From Lingula anatina (lineage: Eukaryota > Brachiopoda > Lingulata > Lingulida > Lingulidae), in the NCBI RefSeq assembly GCF_001039355.2, contig NW_019775908.1, positions 1 through 64,000 on the forward strand: a stretch of DNA of 64,000 nucleotides. The letters are read 5' to 3'. This document shows, piece by piece, positions 27,501 to 42,500 of the stretch. A program made the position numbers and the translations under genes. The notes beneath the pieces were generated by a model. It ran no database searches. It was not told where the DNA came from and saw nothing but the letters and a program-made list of their open reading frames with translations. Every line of letters begins with the position of its first letter. The stretch's first letter is position 1.

Positions 27501-30500
27501 TCTCAATAACAGTCTTAATTATAATTATACAGTCTCAACCCAGCCTGCCCCAACCACACTCCACCCACCCAGTAACAGAGCTGACTGCTTCACCCTGGGT
27601 TGTTAGCAGTTAGGTGCAAACAAAATTGTACACTTTTTTCTAAATTAGGATTTTTGCTGCAAGTGTTCCTACCTTTTTCTCCTATAGGTACCATAGCCTC
27701 CTCTTGCAGGTCACTTGCCAAACTGTATCCTCTTATACTGGTCAACTGAGACACAATGGCAAAGGAGTTTACAGCTGCAATTTGAAAAGATAAAGAAATA
27801 TCTGATTGACTAGAAAGCGACAATAAGGCTCTATTCCCATAGATTTTAGATCGATCTATCCCCGCAGGGAGTCTCACTAGATTACTTTCAAATAATCCGA
27901 CTTAAATGTCCGTCCCGCCTACTACAAGCTGTAAGGGGATAATTAACTTTCGTGTCCGCCCAGCTGACAGCTATTTAGCGTGAACCCCCAGGGAGTTAGG
28001 TCGATCTAAAGTAGGTCGATCTAATCTATGGAAATGGGGTGTATAATACCTGAACATAGGTATGCAATACAGAAAGCAACCTTTATACATGTATGTAAAT
28101 TTCAATATGTAAACATAGGAAATTTATTAACTGGTCTTAAAAACAATCAATTTTAAAACTGTCCGTATTCAAGAGAATGGAAACAAGTTACTGCATGGTT
28201 AAAGCAAAAAGAACACAATTTGCAAAATTCAAGGGGTTTTTCTATAACTAGCAGACAGAGGACTTCAGATTACCTGTGCACTGTGTGTCACCTTGCAGAG
28301 TATACCCTATTGTACAGGCACATGTTCTGCTGGATTTGCCATTAGGGAGACAAAGATGCTGACAACCACCATTGTTACTGCTGCAGCCATTACTCTGACC
28401 TGAAAACAGTTCAAGACAAAAATCAAAACCCCTTCTGAAAAGGAGACAAAAAATGCTGAATTTTTTCTATTATTCTTTTTTGATGCACTGTCAATAATTG
28501 TAACCAATTTTAAAATGCTTCTCTGCCCTTTTTATTGTATACTTCTACAGGGTGCAAATGGTGGCATTTTGCTATAAACCTCACTTTTCTTTGTTTGTCA
28601 CTCTTTTACAAGTTTGTATACCCCACAATATCTTTTCACTCTTCACAGATCACATCTATTCACCTGACAAATAATATTGGGACTATAATTGTGTGCACAC
28701 CTTGATTATGTCTCTCTTTGTATACCATCAGTGATTTCAGCTTTTCTAGGTTATTCTTGAGTCGGGTTTTGGCATGTCCTGCTGCCATAGCAACCTCGTA
28801 AATGGCCTCGTAGTTCTGATCTGCATAATAGAGTTTGTCATTGCGTATCGTCAAGCCTGTGGGGTGACTGAGTCCTGAGAGGAAAGAGCTGCGTGTTCCA
28901 GTCCCAAGATCATACTTCTCAATCTGGAAAAATAAATGAGATTATGCATTAATTCAGACAAATATTGGCTGATGCATTAAATATTATAAATTTCAAACAT
29001 ATGTGCCAACAAAAACAATACTTAAAAATATGTTACAGGTATAATACATTACACAAAATGATACAAATGAATACTACATGATTAATCATGAAGTGATGAA
29101 TCATCATACATTGACAGAAGGGAGAAAAGGTGAACCATGAGGATTTCTTAATTATCAAGTTGATTCCAAAACTTAAAAAAAAAAAAAAAAAAATCTAACA
29201 CAAAACTTTGCCTACCGTTTCGTGACTTCCTTGGCTCCAATAGAGTGCCTGGTTGGCAGCATCCAGTGTGATGTATCCAAGTTCAAACAGGTTATCTGAG
29301 ACCAGCACAGTGGGGTTGCTACCATCCATATACATGCTGGCCACCTTCCTTGGGACAGAAGCAAAACCTTCATCCAGCCAGTACAATTTTCTGGAAAAAA
29401 TATTATAATTGATGAGAACATTTCAAAGCAATTAAGACATAATACAGAATGGGTTGCATGTTTCAAAATTAAAGCTTTCTGGTAAGAAGATATAACTACA
29501 TTTACAGCAATATCTTATATCTAATTCATTGGATATCGATTGGAACACACACTGTTTAAAAACAATCCAATGGTTCTCAGAAATGAGACTTGCCCTTCTA
29601 TGGGGTCCACACAAATTGAGACAGGGTGTCCTACTCCAGTCACATTCCCAGAGTTCCTCAGTATAATTTTCCTATAGTGTTGATCACTGTTCAGTTGAAT
29701 AACATTGATGGTGGAGTCTTCTATACTTCCCCAGTACATATTCTGAGACAACCAGTCGATGGCTAGACTGTAAGATGAGGAGACAAAGGCACTGGGAGCA
29801 AAGTCTGTCCTGTTTTCTCCAGTAAGTTTCCTACGCTTTACAGATCCCTAGGTAAACAAAAAATCATAGATTCACAAAGTATTCTTTTATCTTGATAACA
29901 AAGTTATATAAATCTAAAATTCAAAGTATTTTAAGAATTATAACTGTCTTGTAAAGGGATGCTAGAACTTTGTTTGAAAAAATATGTTGCATCAATGTCT
30001 AACACCAACCTACAAATAACTTAATTTTCTTAAGCAATCAAACAGTTAAATGATGATTTCCACAAATGGACAAAGCCATCTGTCTGTTCTACATACTTCT
30101 CCTGACTGTTCCGAGTACTCGATCCAATAGACAAATCCTTCCTTGCTATCAAAGTCCATATCCCAGCCTCCAGTAAGTCCCACCACTGGCACAAACATGT
30201 CAGTGGCTTCTCCTGGATTAGTAAATGTGCTGCCACCTATCTGACCAGCTTGTATATACATCAAGAATTCATCATGAGCTGCAAAAAAGGTAAGATAAAC
30301 CAAGAATAACCAACATTGTTGTTCTCCATTCTTCTTTTTGTTTATTATCTTCTATATAAAGAGCACTGAAATAGCAAAACAAATGAAAGAAATGAATATT
30401 GATAGTTTTAGAATTACCAGTGAATACTGACCCTGCTGACAGTTATGTGCTGAGCTATCTAACTTCATTCCCACAGGACAGGCACACTTGTATGACTGGT

Positions 30501-33500
30501 TAGGATCCGGGGACAGCAAACAAAGATGGCTGCACCCATTCTGAGCACAGGGATTGGAGGCTGAGAATAACGAAGAATTATTCATAATCTCTGAACTGAA
30601 GGCACATTTTATGAATATGGACGCGTTCAAAAAATATAAAGGGTAAAAATCATATGTATCTTTTTTTCTAAACTGAGAAGATATGCAACCAAAAGCAAGC
30701 AATGTGGCAGTTCTCATTTTAAACTTCAAAGATTTTTTTTGTCACAATTTTCTATGATAGGGTCAGTAAATATTACTAATTGTTATTTACACAGAAAAAC
30801 AAAATGTGCTTAGAGGAAATTGGGTATAGGATAATCCTTCATACACCCATTTCCTCTCATTTACACAAAGAAAAGTTACTAGTGTAAAAACAAAAATATT
30901 GGTGCTTACAAGTAGGTTGCCTTAGTGAATGGAAAGCAGCAACACCAAGAGGCTGGTTCATGTTTTTTATTACTATGGTCTTTGTGTCACACGTGAACTT
31001 AGAGCACCTGTTGAGTTGGTTGTTCAGACGATCTGTCCAGTAGACATTATCCTCAAAGATGGTCATAGCATGAGGGTGACGGAGAAACTGAAATTTAAAA
31101 ACAAAAAATCAATCCATTCTACTTTATATTTTTACATGCATGTATTTTCCCTTAAAAATTACTAATATAAATTATTTTATAGAATTATTTGATATATTCC
31201 ACAAAGCTGTACATAACCAGAAGCTATCACTAGCTGGAATCCAAGCATTTATTCAAAGAGGCACAAACATACAAATTCCTTACATTTTTTCAAGAAATTA
31301 ACCAAAAATGCAAATTAGTCATACAATCTTCAACATAACTCACGTGGCTATTGGCTATCACTTGGTGTCTCCCTGTTCCATCATAATTCACAAATTCAAT
31401 ATAATCCATATGGGCATCGCAGAAATACAGACGCTTGGTAGGAAGGTCAATAGCCAGACCATTAGGCCAGAAGAGTTTAGTTGTTACGATAGACACGCGT
31501 CCACTCCCGTCCATGCCTGCCCTCTCAATACGTGGATTCTGGCCCCAGTCTGTCCAGAACATCAATCTTTGTCTGAATTTATAAGTTTTAACTTTAAAAT
31601 TAGTGTTAAGAAGTAAAACAGCTATTGCATCTTAGAATGAAACAATAATTTAAAATAGTTTTCAGAAAAAATCTAACATAATAATCAAAATTATTATTCA
31701 ATAGTTCTAAAGTTAAATCAGTGAAAGTAAAATAATTAATTTTGGTAAAATGCCCTGTATGCAAACAGGTTCATTCTCTGATATCTTACCCTTCTCTTGG
31801 ATCAAGTGCAATTGCCCTTGGATTGGTTACGTTGTCCCCAAACAACACCGTCCTGTAGCGTCCATCCAATGTGGCTACTTCTATAGTCTCCAGCACATAA
31901 TCTGTCCAGTAGATATTTCTGCCAACCCAGTCCACCGCCAAACCCTCCGTCACATCCACACCACTTTCAAACAACTATAAGAGAACATGTAAGTACTTTA
32001 TTTATCTTCACTGTCTTTACTTGCATTGTCATTTTTCACTTTTTATTCATGTCAAGCCAATATTGTATCAATATTACACAGATGCAAAAAAAGTTATACT
32101 AATAAAATTCTCTTTATCATAAATTTTTTCTGAAATTAAAGAATTTCTTACCACTTTACAATCGGTCCCATTTACATTACAGTGGTATATTTTATTAGCC
32201 CTGGAATCAGCATAAAACAATTGCCCCCCAGCAACATCCACCTCCACTGCGATGATATTGGTGCCAGTAATTGGGAGAACTTCATAATTCCACTGCTTTA
32301 AATCTGAGCGATAAATGTTCTGCCGATTGGAAGTAAAGATAAAGGCAGTGTCATTGCTGTCTGTAAATAAAAAAAATAATAAAATAATAATAATAATAAA
32401 AATAATGATAATAAATAGTGCATTTAAGTGCAATTTTAATGGTTATCTACAATGCACATTACAATCACAAGTCTGCATATAACCATGAATACCATTCCCC
32501 ATCTTCTATTTTTGTTTCTCTAACACACACACACACACACACANAAACAAGTCTGGCTACATTTGCCTGGTATTTCACACTCATCTTCATCTGTGGTGAA
32601 AAATGGGAAACAGTCATGCTTTTATCACTTTTTTCATTCATATCTTTGATCAATTCTTAATACTCCTAGTCATCAACTGGCATTTTAACCTGTTCAGTGA
32701 AACTGTAAAATTATAAACAACAATTGAACATACTACACATCCCAATAGTTATTGATGAAGTACAAGTTATTCATATTTAAAAGGTTCTAATTCCTTTTCC
32801 AGATCACACATTAATCAACAATTACCAATTTTTAAGAAGATAAACCAACATTTAAGCTCAGACCTGCAAATCCTCAAATGTGTATGAAAGGGGATGACTA
32901 CCACGAAAATAATGTTAAAAGTTATCTACCCATGCAGGTTTTAGTTCCATTGAGTACCTGTCCTGAGGGACAGAAACACTCTGCACCAAATGGCGTCTGC
33001 CTACACATGTTACTGCAGCCACCATTAGAATCATAGCATGTGTTTGTGTCTGGAAAAAATAGAAGTTTGTTATCAATAGAGGTATATATGCCACTATCCA
33101 TGATGAGTCAATTTGAAGGGGATTATGCCTACAGATGCCATTCTGCAAGTTTCTTCAGCCTGGAGCGCTTGAATTTTTTGCCTCATATTTATTGTAAACC
33201 CCATATTCAAATGGCTTTAAGTGGAACTCTGGAAAGTGATAAATTTTTATTGCACTAACATTAAGTGTGTATTATTTTTGAAAGCACCAAATTCATCAGG
33301 TTAAAGCTAAGAAACAAATTAAATTTCAAGCAATGCTTTTATGTTTACCTGACTTGTAGCTTTACTGCAATTAATACTTTATGTTTCAAACTTTTGGTTT
33401 TTGCTAAAACTCATCCATGTTTTGGTAACTAAGACATATACACAAACACACTAACATTCAATTCAGCAAAATCAGGAGATATTTTCCAACAGTCTTCCAA

Positions 33501-36500
33501 ATCCCCCATTTTTGACCATCTTCTGACAAAAAAGAAATTGATGACCCTCAATGTAAACTTTAAAAAGATGGACTGTATTCCGGAAGACCCAGAAGATGGC
33601 CTCCGTCCACCCCTGAAAATGACCACTGGAGATGTTATCCACTTACTGCACACAGGGCTCTCATCATGACCTCTTGGACAATCAGGCTGACCATCACAGA
33701 CCTGAGAGATGTTAACACAGACCCTCAGGCCGTCTGGACACAACCACTGGCCAGGTGGACACTGGAACGGTTTGGGAGCTGCAAAGTAGTCAAAGTTGAA
33801 TGAATATAGGGATACTTTGGATTTCTCAACATTTTGGGTAATTCAGATCAAAAACAATCATTTAAAAGACAAATGCAACACAATGTCATGTCAATTGTAG
33901 TCTAATTTACAAGTCAAAAATTATTTCCAATTTACAGAATATTAAGATTCATTCAGAATGTAATTAACTAAGAAGTTAGCAAATTTGTGTCTATCAATTG
34001 TAAGATCAATTTCAGTATTCACTTTTTTTAACATTTTTATTCTCAAAAATATTTCAGTACAAAGTATAGGATGTAATAAAAAGGTGGCAAATCACCAATA
34101 TCCACTCAATAATGATTTATTACACTTACGGCAGTTATGCCTGATGTCCTCGTCTGATCCATCTCCACAGTCGTTGTCGCTGTCACAAATCCAGCTCCTG
34201 TAAATACAACGTCCATTGTCACAACGGAATTTATCTGCAGGGCAGGTGGCTATACTTGAGTCTAGAAACAGACAAAACATAGGTCATTTATAAAAAAAAG
34301 AAATACAAAAATATTTTACAATTTGCAGAGTCAAGATATACAAAAGTTGCATTAGTTTAGTATCAATGAAGCCAATTTGCAACAATTTTGTCTTTTGGGA
34401 CTAGCTGATTTTTATTATTTTTGTAAATATGAAAAACGTTCCTAAATATTTTTTTATATCATTAATCGTTACATCCCCATTAGTTCTACTTGCCATCATA
34501 TTATCCCAGTTGGACATGTTTAAGAAACAAATAGAAAATAATTTTGAAAAGCACTAAGGACACAAAACTTTATCATGTAAAGGTACATACCACAATCACT
34601 TTCATCTGAACCATCCAAACAATCTTCTTCTCTGTCACATTTCCAGTTGCCAGGGATGCAGCCCCCACCATTGCGGCATTGAAATTCATTTGAGTGGCAG
34701 CCCCCTGGTGGCCGTGTTGCTACAAGACAAGACATCAATTTCTTATCTTTTAAGAAATAGACAAATAACAGATTCCCCACAAAACTGTATTTTCAAATGT
34801 TAAATTCTACATTACTTTAATTATTTTAATATTATTGAAATAATATATCCCTCATGGTGTGTTAAAATGCATAGCCAACAGAGGCAAGTTTGAAACCTGT
34901 GAAATAAACTTCAAGGCCATATATAATACCAACAATCTCAAGACAAGCATCAATGAATTATAAATATGATGTATTTCAAACTATTTATCTATACCCATGT
35001 TTATAAAAAGAAAAGAAATTATTGGCAATAGTGCTAAGTGTTTTGTTTTGAATCTAACAATTATAACTATTTTGACTGGGTTCCCACAGATTTAGATCGA
35101 TCCATCTGGATTGACCTAACTCCCTGGGGGTTCACGCTAAATTACTGTCAGCTTCCAAGAGCCGAGCTTGCACAAAAGTTAATTACCCCCTTACAGCTTT
35201 TAATAGGCGGGACAGACATTTAAGCCGGTCAGGCTGACAGCAATCTAGTGAGACTCCCCAGGGGGATGGATCAATCTAAATATCTGTGGGAATACAGTCT
35301 AAATCTATTCCTTTCGACTACTGTAAAGAACGTACGACAGTCCATTTCGTCTGTTCTGTCCTCGCAATCTGGGGCACCATCACAGCGATATATGATAGTG
35401 ATGCACTCATGCTTATTCCGGCACTGAAACTCTGAAGACGAGCAGTTTTTGATGGGGCAGTCCGCTTCGTCCCCCCTGTCCTGACAGTTGATGTAGCCAT
35501 TGCAGACCCAGGAGAGTGGAATACAGGGCCCATTGCTGCACTGGTATTCATCAGGGCCACACGTTTTGTCTCCTAAAAAACGAAAAAAAAAAAAGTGCTA
35601 CAGTCTGTAAAAATAACTTAATTAGCTAGTGGTCAGTCATTTTGAATTTTTCATATTTTATGGCCTAAAAGATCAAAAGTAGCACATGTACTCTTTGAAA
35701 TTAGTTTATCAGTAGTGTCTTTTTTAGTCATATCTGTTGCTAAATCACTGATAGTACAAGTTTGGATCATTTCACCAGGAAAACATTTAAATAATAATAA
35801 TATGCTGCTTTCAAAAGATTCAGTACATAAGAACCCATAATAGCCTTACCACAACCAATCTCATCAGAACCATCCAGACAGTCATTGTCAGAGTCACACC
35901 TGTCATTCATGGGAATACACAGATTATTGGAACACCTGAACTCAAAGCTGTCACAGGTCACATTGGGGCCTTGGTGTGAGAAAAAAATGTTTATAATGTG
36001 AATCCTTACTTTAAAAGCCTAAAAAATTAGTGAGTGCTAAAAGTAAAATTACCTTAGTTTTTTTGTCTCACAAGCTTTGACTGGTATCATTTTACAAAAC
36101 AATCTGACTAAAGCAATTTGATTTCTTTAAGATGAAATAAAAATACATCACTTGGTTTCCAAAAGACATCATTTATATTTTTAAGGAGGCAGTCACCAAG
36201 GAAATACTCCATTCAGGTGATTTTGATCACACTTTTAATACTTTTCCTTATTTTCAATTTCACTTTTTCAAGTCATTCAAAATACAAATCAATCACTTTT
36301 TAGTTCAATATTTGAATTTATTCAATTTGGGTGAAATTAATTATCTATGCTCACCTAAGTAGCATCCATGCACAACCTTAAACTTAAGGCTTTTTACACT
36401 AAAGGAGTTTTAATATTCAAGCTTGGCAAATAATATTTCTTCGCAATATTTAGATTCTTACATCTATTACCTGTATCTTTAAGAGGTTGGATATAAACTA

Positions 36501-39500
36501 TCACAACACTGTTCTTATTACTTATTACTTACAGCCTAGTTCATCTGTCATGTCACCACAATCATTATCACCATCACAGCGCCAGCGTGACATCACACAT
36601 TTCCCGTTATTACACTGAAACTCACTGGATGAACAAGTTTTTGCTAGAAAGGCAAAGATGTCAATTAAGTACTCAAATTAGTTAATAAATATGCGACAGA
36701 GAGAATTTGTCCTGTAGTAAACTTTTTAAAAACGTTTTATCTAGGGTGCCTATTTCGTCAAAACAATTTGAAAAACATGTTTAAATAATATATATCTATT
36801 AACATATTTTAATATATATTTCAAAAACAATTAAAAAATATTTCAGTCAATGTCTAAGGTAACTTACGTGGACATCCCTCTTCATCTGAATTGTCCAAGC
36901 AGTCATTGTCACCATCACACTGATAGCTGCCTCTCAAACAGCGGCCATTATTACACTGAAAATTTCCTGACGGACAACCTGTGAGTACTGGCTCATCAGG
37001 ATTTGTTATGCAAGTGCGGGCATCGCGATCCAGCTTCATTCCATATGGACAACCACAATGGCGTCCCTGTGGTGGAACAGGGAGACAGAAGTGCGAACAT
37101 GCCCCATTGACTGGCTGCACGCAGTGATGCCTGGCTATACAAGAAACAAAAAAAAAATTTCATTGTAGACTAAGCATTAACTTTTTTTTTTGTTTCTGTA
37201 AATGTTTTTTTATCTTAATAATCCAGTCATGGTAGGGACATGCATCATAAATCCTACATTAGAAATTGGACTCTGATTTGCAAAATTTTAAAATATTAAT
37301 AAGAAAAAGATTAAATCTACAGCCTATAGACCTGCCTGGCTGTGTTGCAGGTTAGAATATGCTTAAATTCATTGATTCAGAAACTATATGTATTAAGTTT
37401 GCATTTAATGGAAAATATTTTAAACAGCTTATATTTAACTAATTTAACTCTTTATTTTTTCAAATCATCCTGCCAAAATCAAAATGCCATCTTAGTTATC
37501 TACATACAACACATACAATATGCCAACAAAATTTCAGTCTTAAACATTAATGAAAAAAAAAATCATATACAGAAACCACACAAAAAAAATCCCTCATAAC
37601 TACAGAGGATTTCTCACCTGGTTTGGTCTGCAAAGCTGGGTCGAACACACGCACTTCCATCAAGTTTGGTATCCCAGTGCGAACTGGAATTTCTGATCTT
37701 AGACTTGGGGCTGTCTTGTTAATTCTCATAATAGACTCCAATCTCCAGTCAGTAAAATATAAGTAATCTGGATTGAAAATCAAAAGGTCTATTAAGAGCA
37801 ATTTATATATCTTTTTCAATAAATTCCTAATACATACATCCAGGTAAAGAGAACTGGAATCGCTTGTATATCAAGGATCTTAGTCCATATGATTCCATTC
37901 TTCAGTACTTAACAAATCCAGTATCACCTCAAGTAATACTGTTTATACATACATGGGCTTTGCCAAAAGAATTGGAAAAACATCAAAAAATGCAATATAC
38001 TGTTGGCAGCCCCTTCTTTCATTGTTTTCTATAAATGGGAACAAAATGCCAAGTGCAAGCATCAAGATCATCCTATGCATTTGTATTACTGAAGCTAATT
38101 CCTGCTCGTTTAAATTGACTAGGTTATTAAAAAGAATATTACCATTAGTCTGCCGGAATATCAATTTCAGTCTTAATTTTTTCAAGAAAAACATAATCAT
38201 AAACAATACAATGACAATGGCTAATTGGAATAATCCATACACTGAATTAAATTGGTAAAATGCAAGGTTAAATTGATTGTTACAGTTATTGTGTTTCAGT
38301 ATTTCAATAATTGGGGCAGGGGTGGAAAACAAATACCTTGACCTTTACTCTCACTGACTTAAAACAATTCAGTTACTGCATGTTGTCTTTTACCCAAGCA
38401 GACAAGCAATAGCTTACAAACTTAAGGGAGCATGTTGAAAATGCCAGGCACATTCTGAACACAAGACCAGATTTAAACAGTTCTGTGCCTTCTTTTTATT
38501 TCATTATCTTATGGTGATAGTCAACAACTGTCCAAGATACCTTGCTAGTAAACATTGTTTTTCTTTTCTTATTTACCTTATTTTGCTTTCAGAACTTTTA
38601 ACGGTACATTAAAAAGATATCAGGAAACAAAGAAGAAAGAAAATGAAAATATGATAAACAAGGCCATCTGTTTCTTGTTAACCTGAAACCTTAACCAATT
38701 TGGCAGTTTACATGTAACCTTAAAGTACTTAATACTCTTGGGTGTTTTTCACACTAGGTAGTTGATATACCAAGTTCAATTATGGCAATATCCTGCTACT
38801 CTCAAGAAGTTGGAAAGCCTCAGTTGAGGGTGTAGCTTTTTCTAGCTATATGTTAAATACATATATCATTCTGATATCTTGCTAACATGAAATTTAGCTT
38901 AAATATGCGTAATATCATACAGTTTTCCCATTTAACTACTAGTCCCTAACCTTTGTAAATAGCATTCTGAGAAAAATAAAAATGTATACAGACTAAAAAA
39001 ATTGTTTTTTCTCAATGTCTTGTAAATTTTCAAATAGAACATATAAATTTGAACATTTTTGTCTGATGAAAATGATAAGTTACTTTACCTCCATATACAG
39101 CCAAACCAAAAGGATGTGAAATTGTATGACCAGACAATGTTCTCAGATCACTCCCATCATATCTACAATGTTGTATTCTGAAAAAAAAGGAACCACTAAG
39201 GTAAATTACATTCCCTTACTCAATTATTTAGTTTGAAAACAAACATACATACAAGGCACTGAAAAAAACTAAAACCTATGCATGTAAGTGCTGCTTTTTC
39301 CATGGTTCTTGATGGTTTAAAAACAGTTTAAATATCACAAAATAAGGTAAGAAAAAAGTCAAAATACACACCTATCAAAAAGAGCATCACACCAGTACAC
39401 TCTCCTTGCTGTTCGATCAACATCTATCCCATTTGGCCAACCAAGTTCATGTTCTCTTATGTATGTTACATTTGATCCATCACCATAAGCACGCCCAATC

Positions 39501-42500
39501 CGTGGCCCAACATCAGAACTACGCAGCCATTCTGTCCAGAATATGTATCTTGAAAAAAATTAATGCACAATTCCAGTTTAAACTTATGAAAATTAATCTG
39601 GTGTTATCACACTCAAAGAATGAATGAAGCTGATGGTACAAACAGCCTTTTAATGGTATTTTTAACTGTTTAACATAGACATTAAATCAAATTGTTCAAA
39701 TTTTTACAAAAGTACTTTCCTGGGAAAAAGCATTGCCAAATCATGCAGAGTTAACAAACGAAATTAACTTTTGGTCTTCCTGCATGTGAAATAAAAACAA
39801 ATGTTAATCGGCTAATCTAAACCTTTTATATTTTGAACATATATAAACATCAGTAAAGCCCTTCAAGAAATGCAATGATGCATCTTCAGAACTATTTCGT
39901 CATTTAAAACTTTGGTCAACCTTTCCATCATTTGTCTAAAGATTCATTTACAACTTTCAAGAATCTTAGTTTTAGGTTAAGTTATTGATTTTCAAAAAGT
40001 CTTTTTCCAAACGTATTCTAGCACTTACCCAGAAGCAGGGTCTGTGACTATAGCCCTGGGGTTTCCCAGGTTAGATATAATTATCCGTGTCCATCCAAAG
40101 TTGCTAAGTGAGACCACTGTGACCGTACCTGACCCATGGTCAGTGTAATACAGGTTCTTGGCCACCCAGTCCACTGCCAGCCCCTCAACTGTCACCAGGT
40201 TGTTAACAATTACAGATTCTTTTCCTTTAAGTGAACAAAAAAATTAACAACCTATAGTTCCACAAAAAACATTAACATAACTGGATAAGTCTTAAATGTT
40301 TGTCAGTGTTTTTAGGTGGCAAGTCTATGCACAGGAGAGTCTTAAAAGTCTATGCAAAGGAAATAAAAATCAAAAACTAACCCAGGCTTACTTTCATAAA
40401 ATATTGTAAAATTCATAATATATTCACAGAATGGCTGATACCATTTTAATATAACCTTAACACAAATAGCTACGTTCAAGATATCTATACAAGTCAGTAA
40501 ACATACAAACATCTCAATTAGACAGGAAATAATGTTACTGTGATAGATTGTACAAAGATCAAACATGCAAGATCACCTGTCCCATCTGTTTTAACTCTGC
40601 TAATTGCATCCAAGGTGACATCAGAGTAATAGATATAGTTGCTTTCAGCATGATAGTCTGTGCCAATGAAACTACTGATTAAGGAATAAACAGGATACAT
40701 GGCATCCACAGTGTAGGATACAGCATCTTCTAGAGGAATGCCTCGGATTCTGTTTGTTGAGACAGCAATGAGAAATTTGTCTATTTCTGAAATTCGTAAA
40801 GGTGTTGCTTGTAAGGTCCGAGTCAATGAAGTACATGTAGAATGTTTTTAAGAAAACTAAAATAATTTTAAAAATTAAATGACAGCAAATAATTGAAATG
40901 GCAAATAATTTTGAAATAACCTTTCGAATTTCGAAATAACCTTTTCACTTCCTAAACTGAAAATATATAGGACAAATTCATTTCAATTCCTAAACATTCA
41001 GATATTCCTGTCATAATTGGTTGAAAAATTTTTAAAATAAACTTATAAATAGTAGTTCCTATAAAGCTGACAACCCTGGATACAAAGCATACCCACATGT
41101 ACTTAGATCATTAAGTCACAGATATTAAATATCAAATATGCACCTATGGAGCCTTTTTTAGAGCATTCTATACGTACTGGTGCAGGTTTTCTGGTCATTT
41201 GTTATCTGGTAGCCAATATCACACATACACCTATAGCCCAGTCCACTGTCCGTAGTATGGGTCACCACACACATATGGTCACAGCCAGCTCCAGCACAGG
41301 GGTTGGACACTGAAATGTAATAAAAACAAACCCACATCAATCAAACCCTGGGTATTGTATTATCTTACCGTTGACAACAAAATTATACAAACGCTTGAAA
41401 TGTGCACAAAAGAAGTCTTCAGACAGATTTTGATAATTTTTTTTTTCATTCATACTTATGCAATCACGCCATGTATCTGAAAATGGCACCATCAGCTACA
41501 AAACATGCTAAGCAAGGCATGAAGGAGGGTGACATAAAAGTATACCAGCACTTGCCAGCATGGTAAGTGATCATCCTTTACCCTGGGAGAAAAGATGTAC
41601 ATTTATCCCTCCTGACAATAGTGATTGCATATTGTGAATTGAGAATGTACTTTTAAAGCAGTTTATCCAGGGGTGTCACTGCAGCTATTTTTAAAAAAAT
41701 TTTTTTGGGTAAACAAATTATCTGATAATGTTACAATACCTACCAGGCACAACTGCTAACCAACCTGTGACATTTATTAAAGTAACCCTTTTAAAGACTG
41801 GGTTCCCATCCCTAGATCAATCTAACAGGGTCTGTCTATCTCCATGGGGTTTCTCACTAAATTGCTTCCAGCTTATGTGGCTTAGCTGTCTGGGACACCA
41901 ACTAAAGCTGCTAAAAGATAGTTAATTACCCCCTATCAACTTCAGTAGGCATGAGAGACATCTAATCCGTTTAAGTTAATTGCAATTAAGTGATAATCCC
42001 CTTGGAGATAGTTCGATCCAAAGTTAGTACGATAGTCTCTGGGAATGGTCTCAAAAAGTTACTTATTCAGCTCATGGTCAGTGTGTTAAAGCAGTGACCT
42101 GTATCTAGCTAGCCCCCGGTATATATCTATCACAAAACAATGAAGTTTTCAAAGATGATTATGTCCTGTTAACACTTTGACACTGCAACTCATACAAACG
42201 CATAAAGAAATCAATCTCTTCGTTCTGATTTCATCAATAATCAAATGGGAAAAAATAATGTTATTCCTTTACCGCAATTGTCCCAGCTCTGAAAAAGCAA
42301 TTTTTACTGCCCCAGCTCTCTAAAAGCAATTTTTTGCTTTTCTTCTTCAAGAACACAGAAATTTGGATTGCAATATCTTGATAAAGTGCACTATTCAATC
42401 TGATTATAGGCCATAAATTGTTAGTCTATCTACTTTTTAGATAATACTTAAAATACTATTAAGTGCAAAGAAATTAGATGCCGATTGGCAGTGTTATGAT

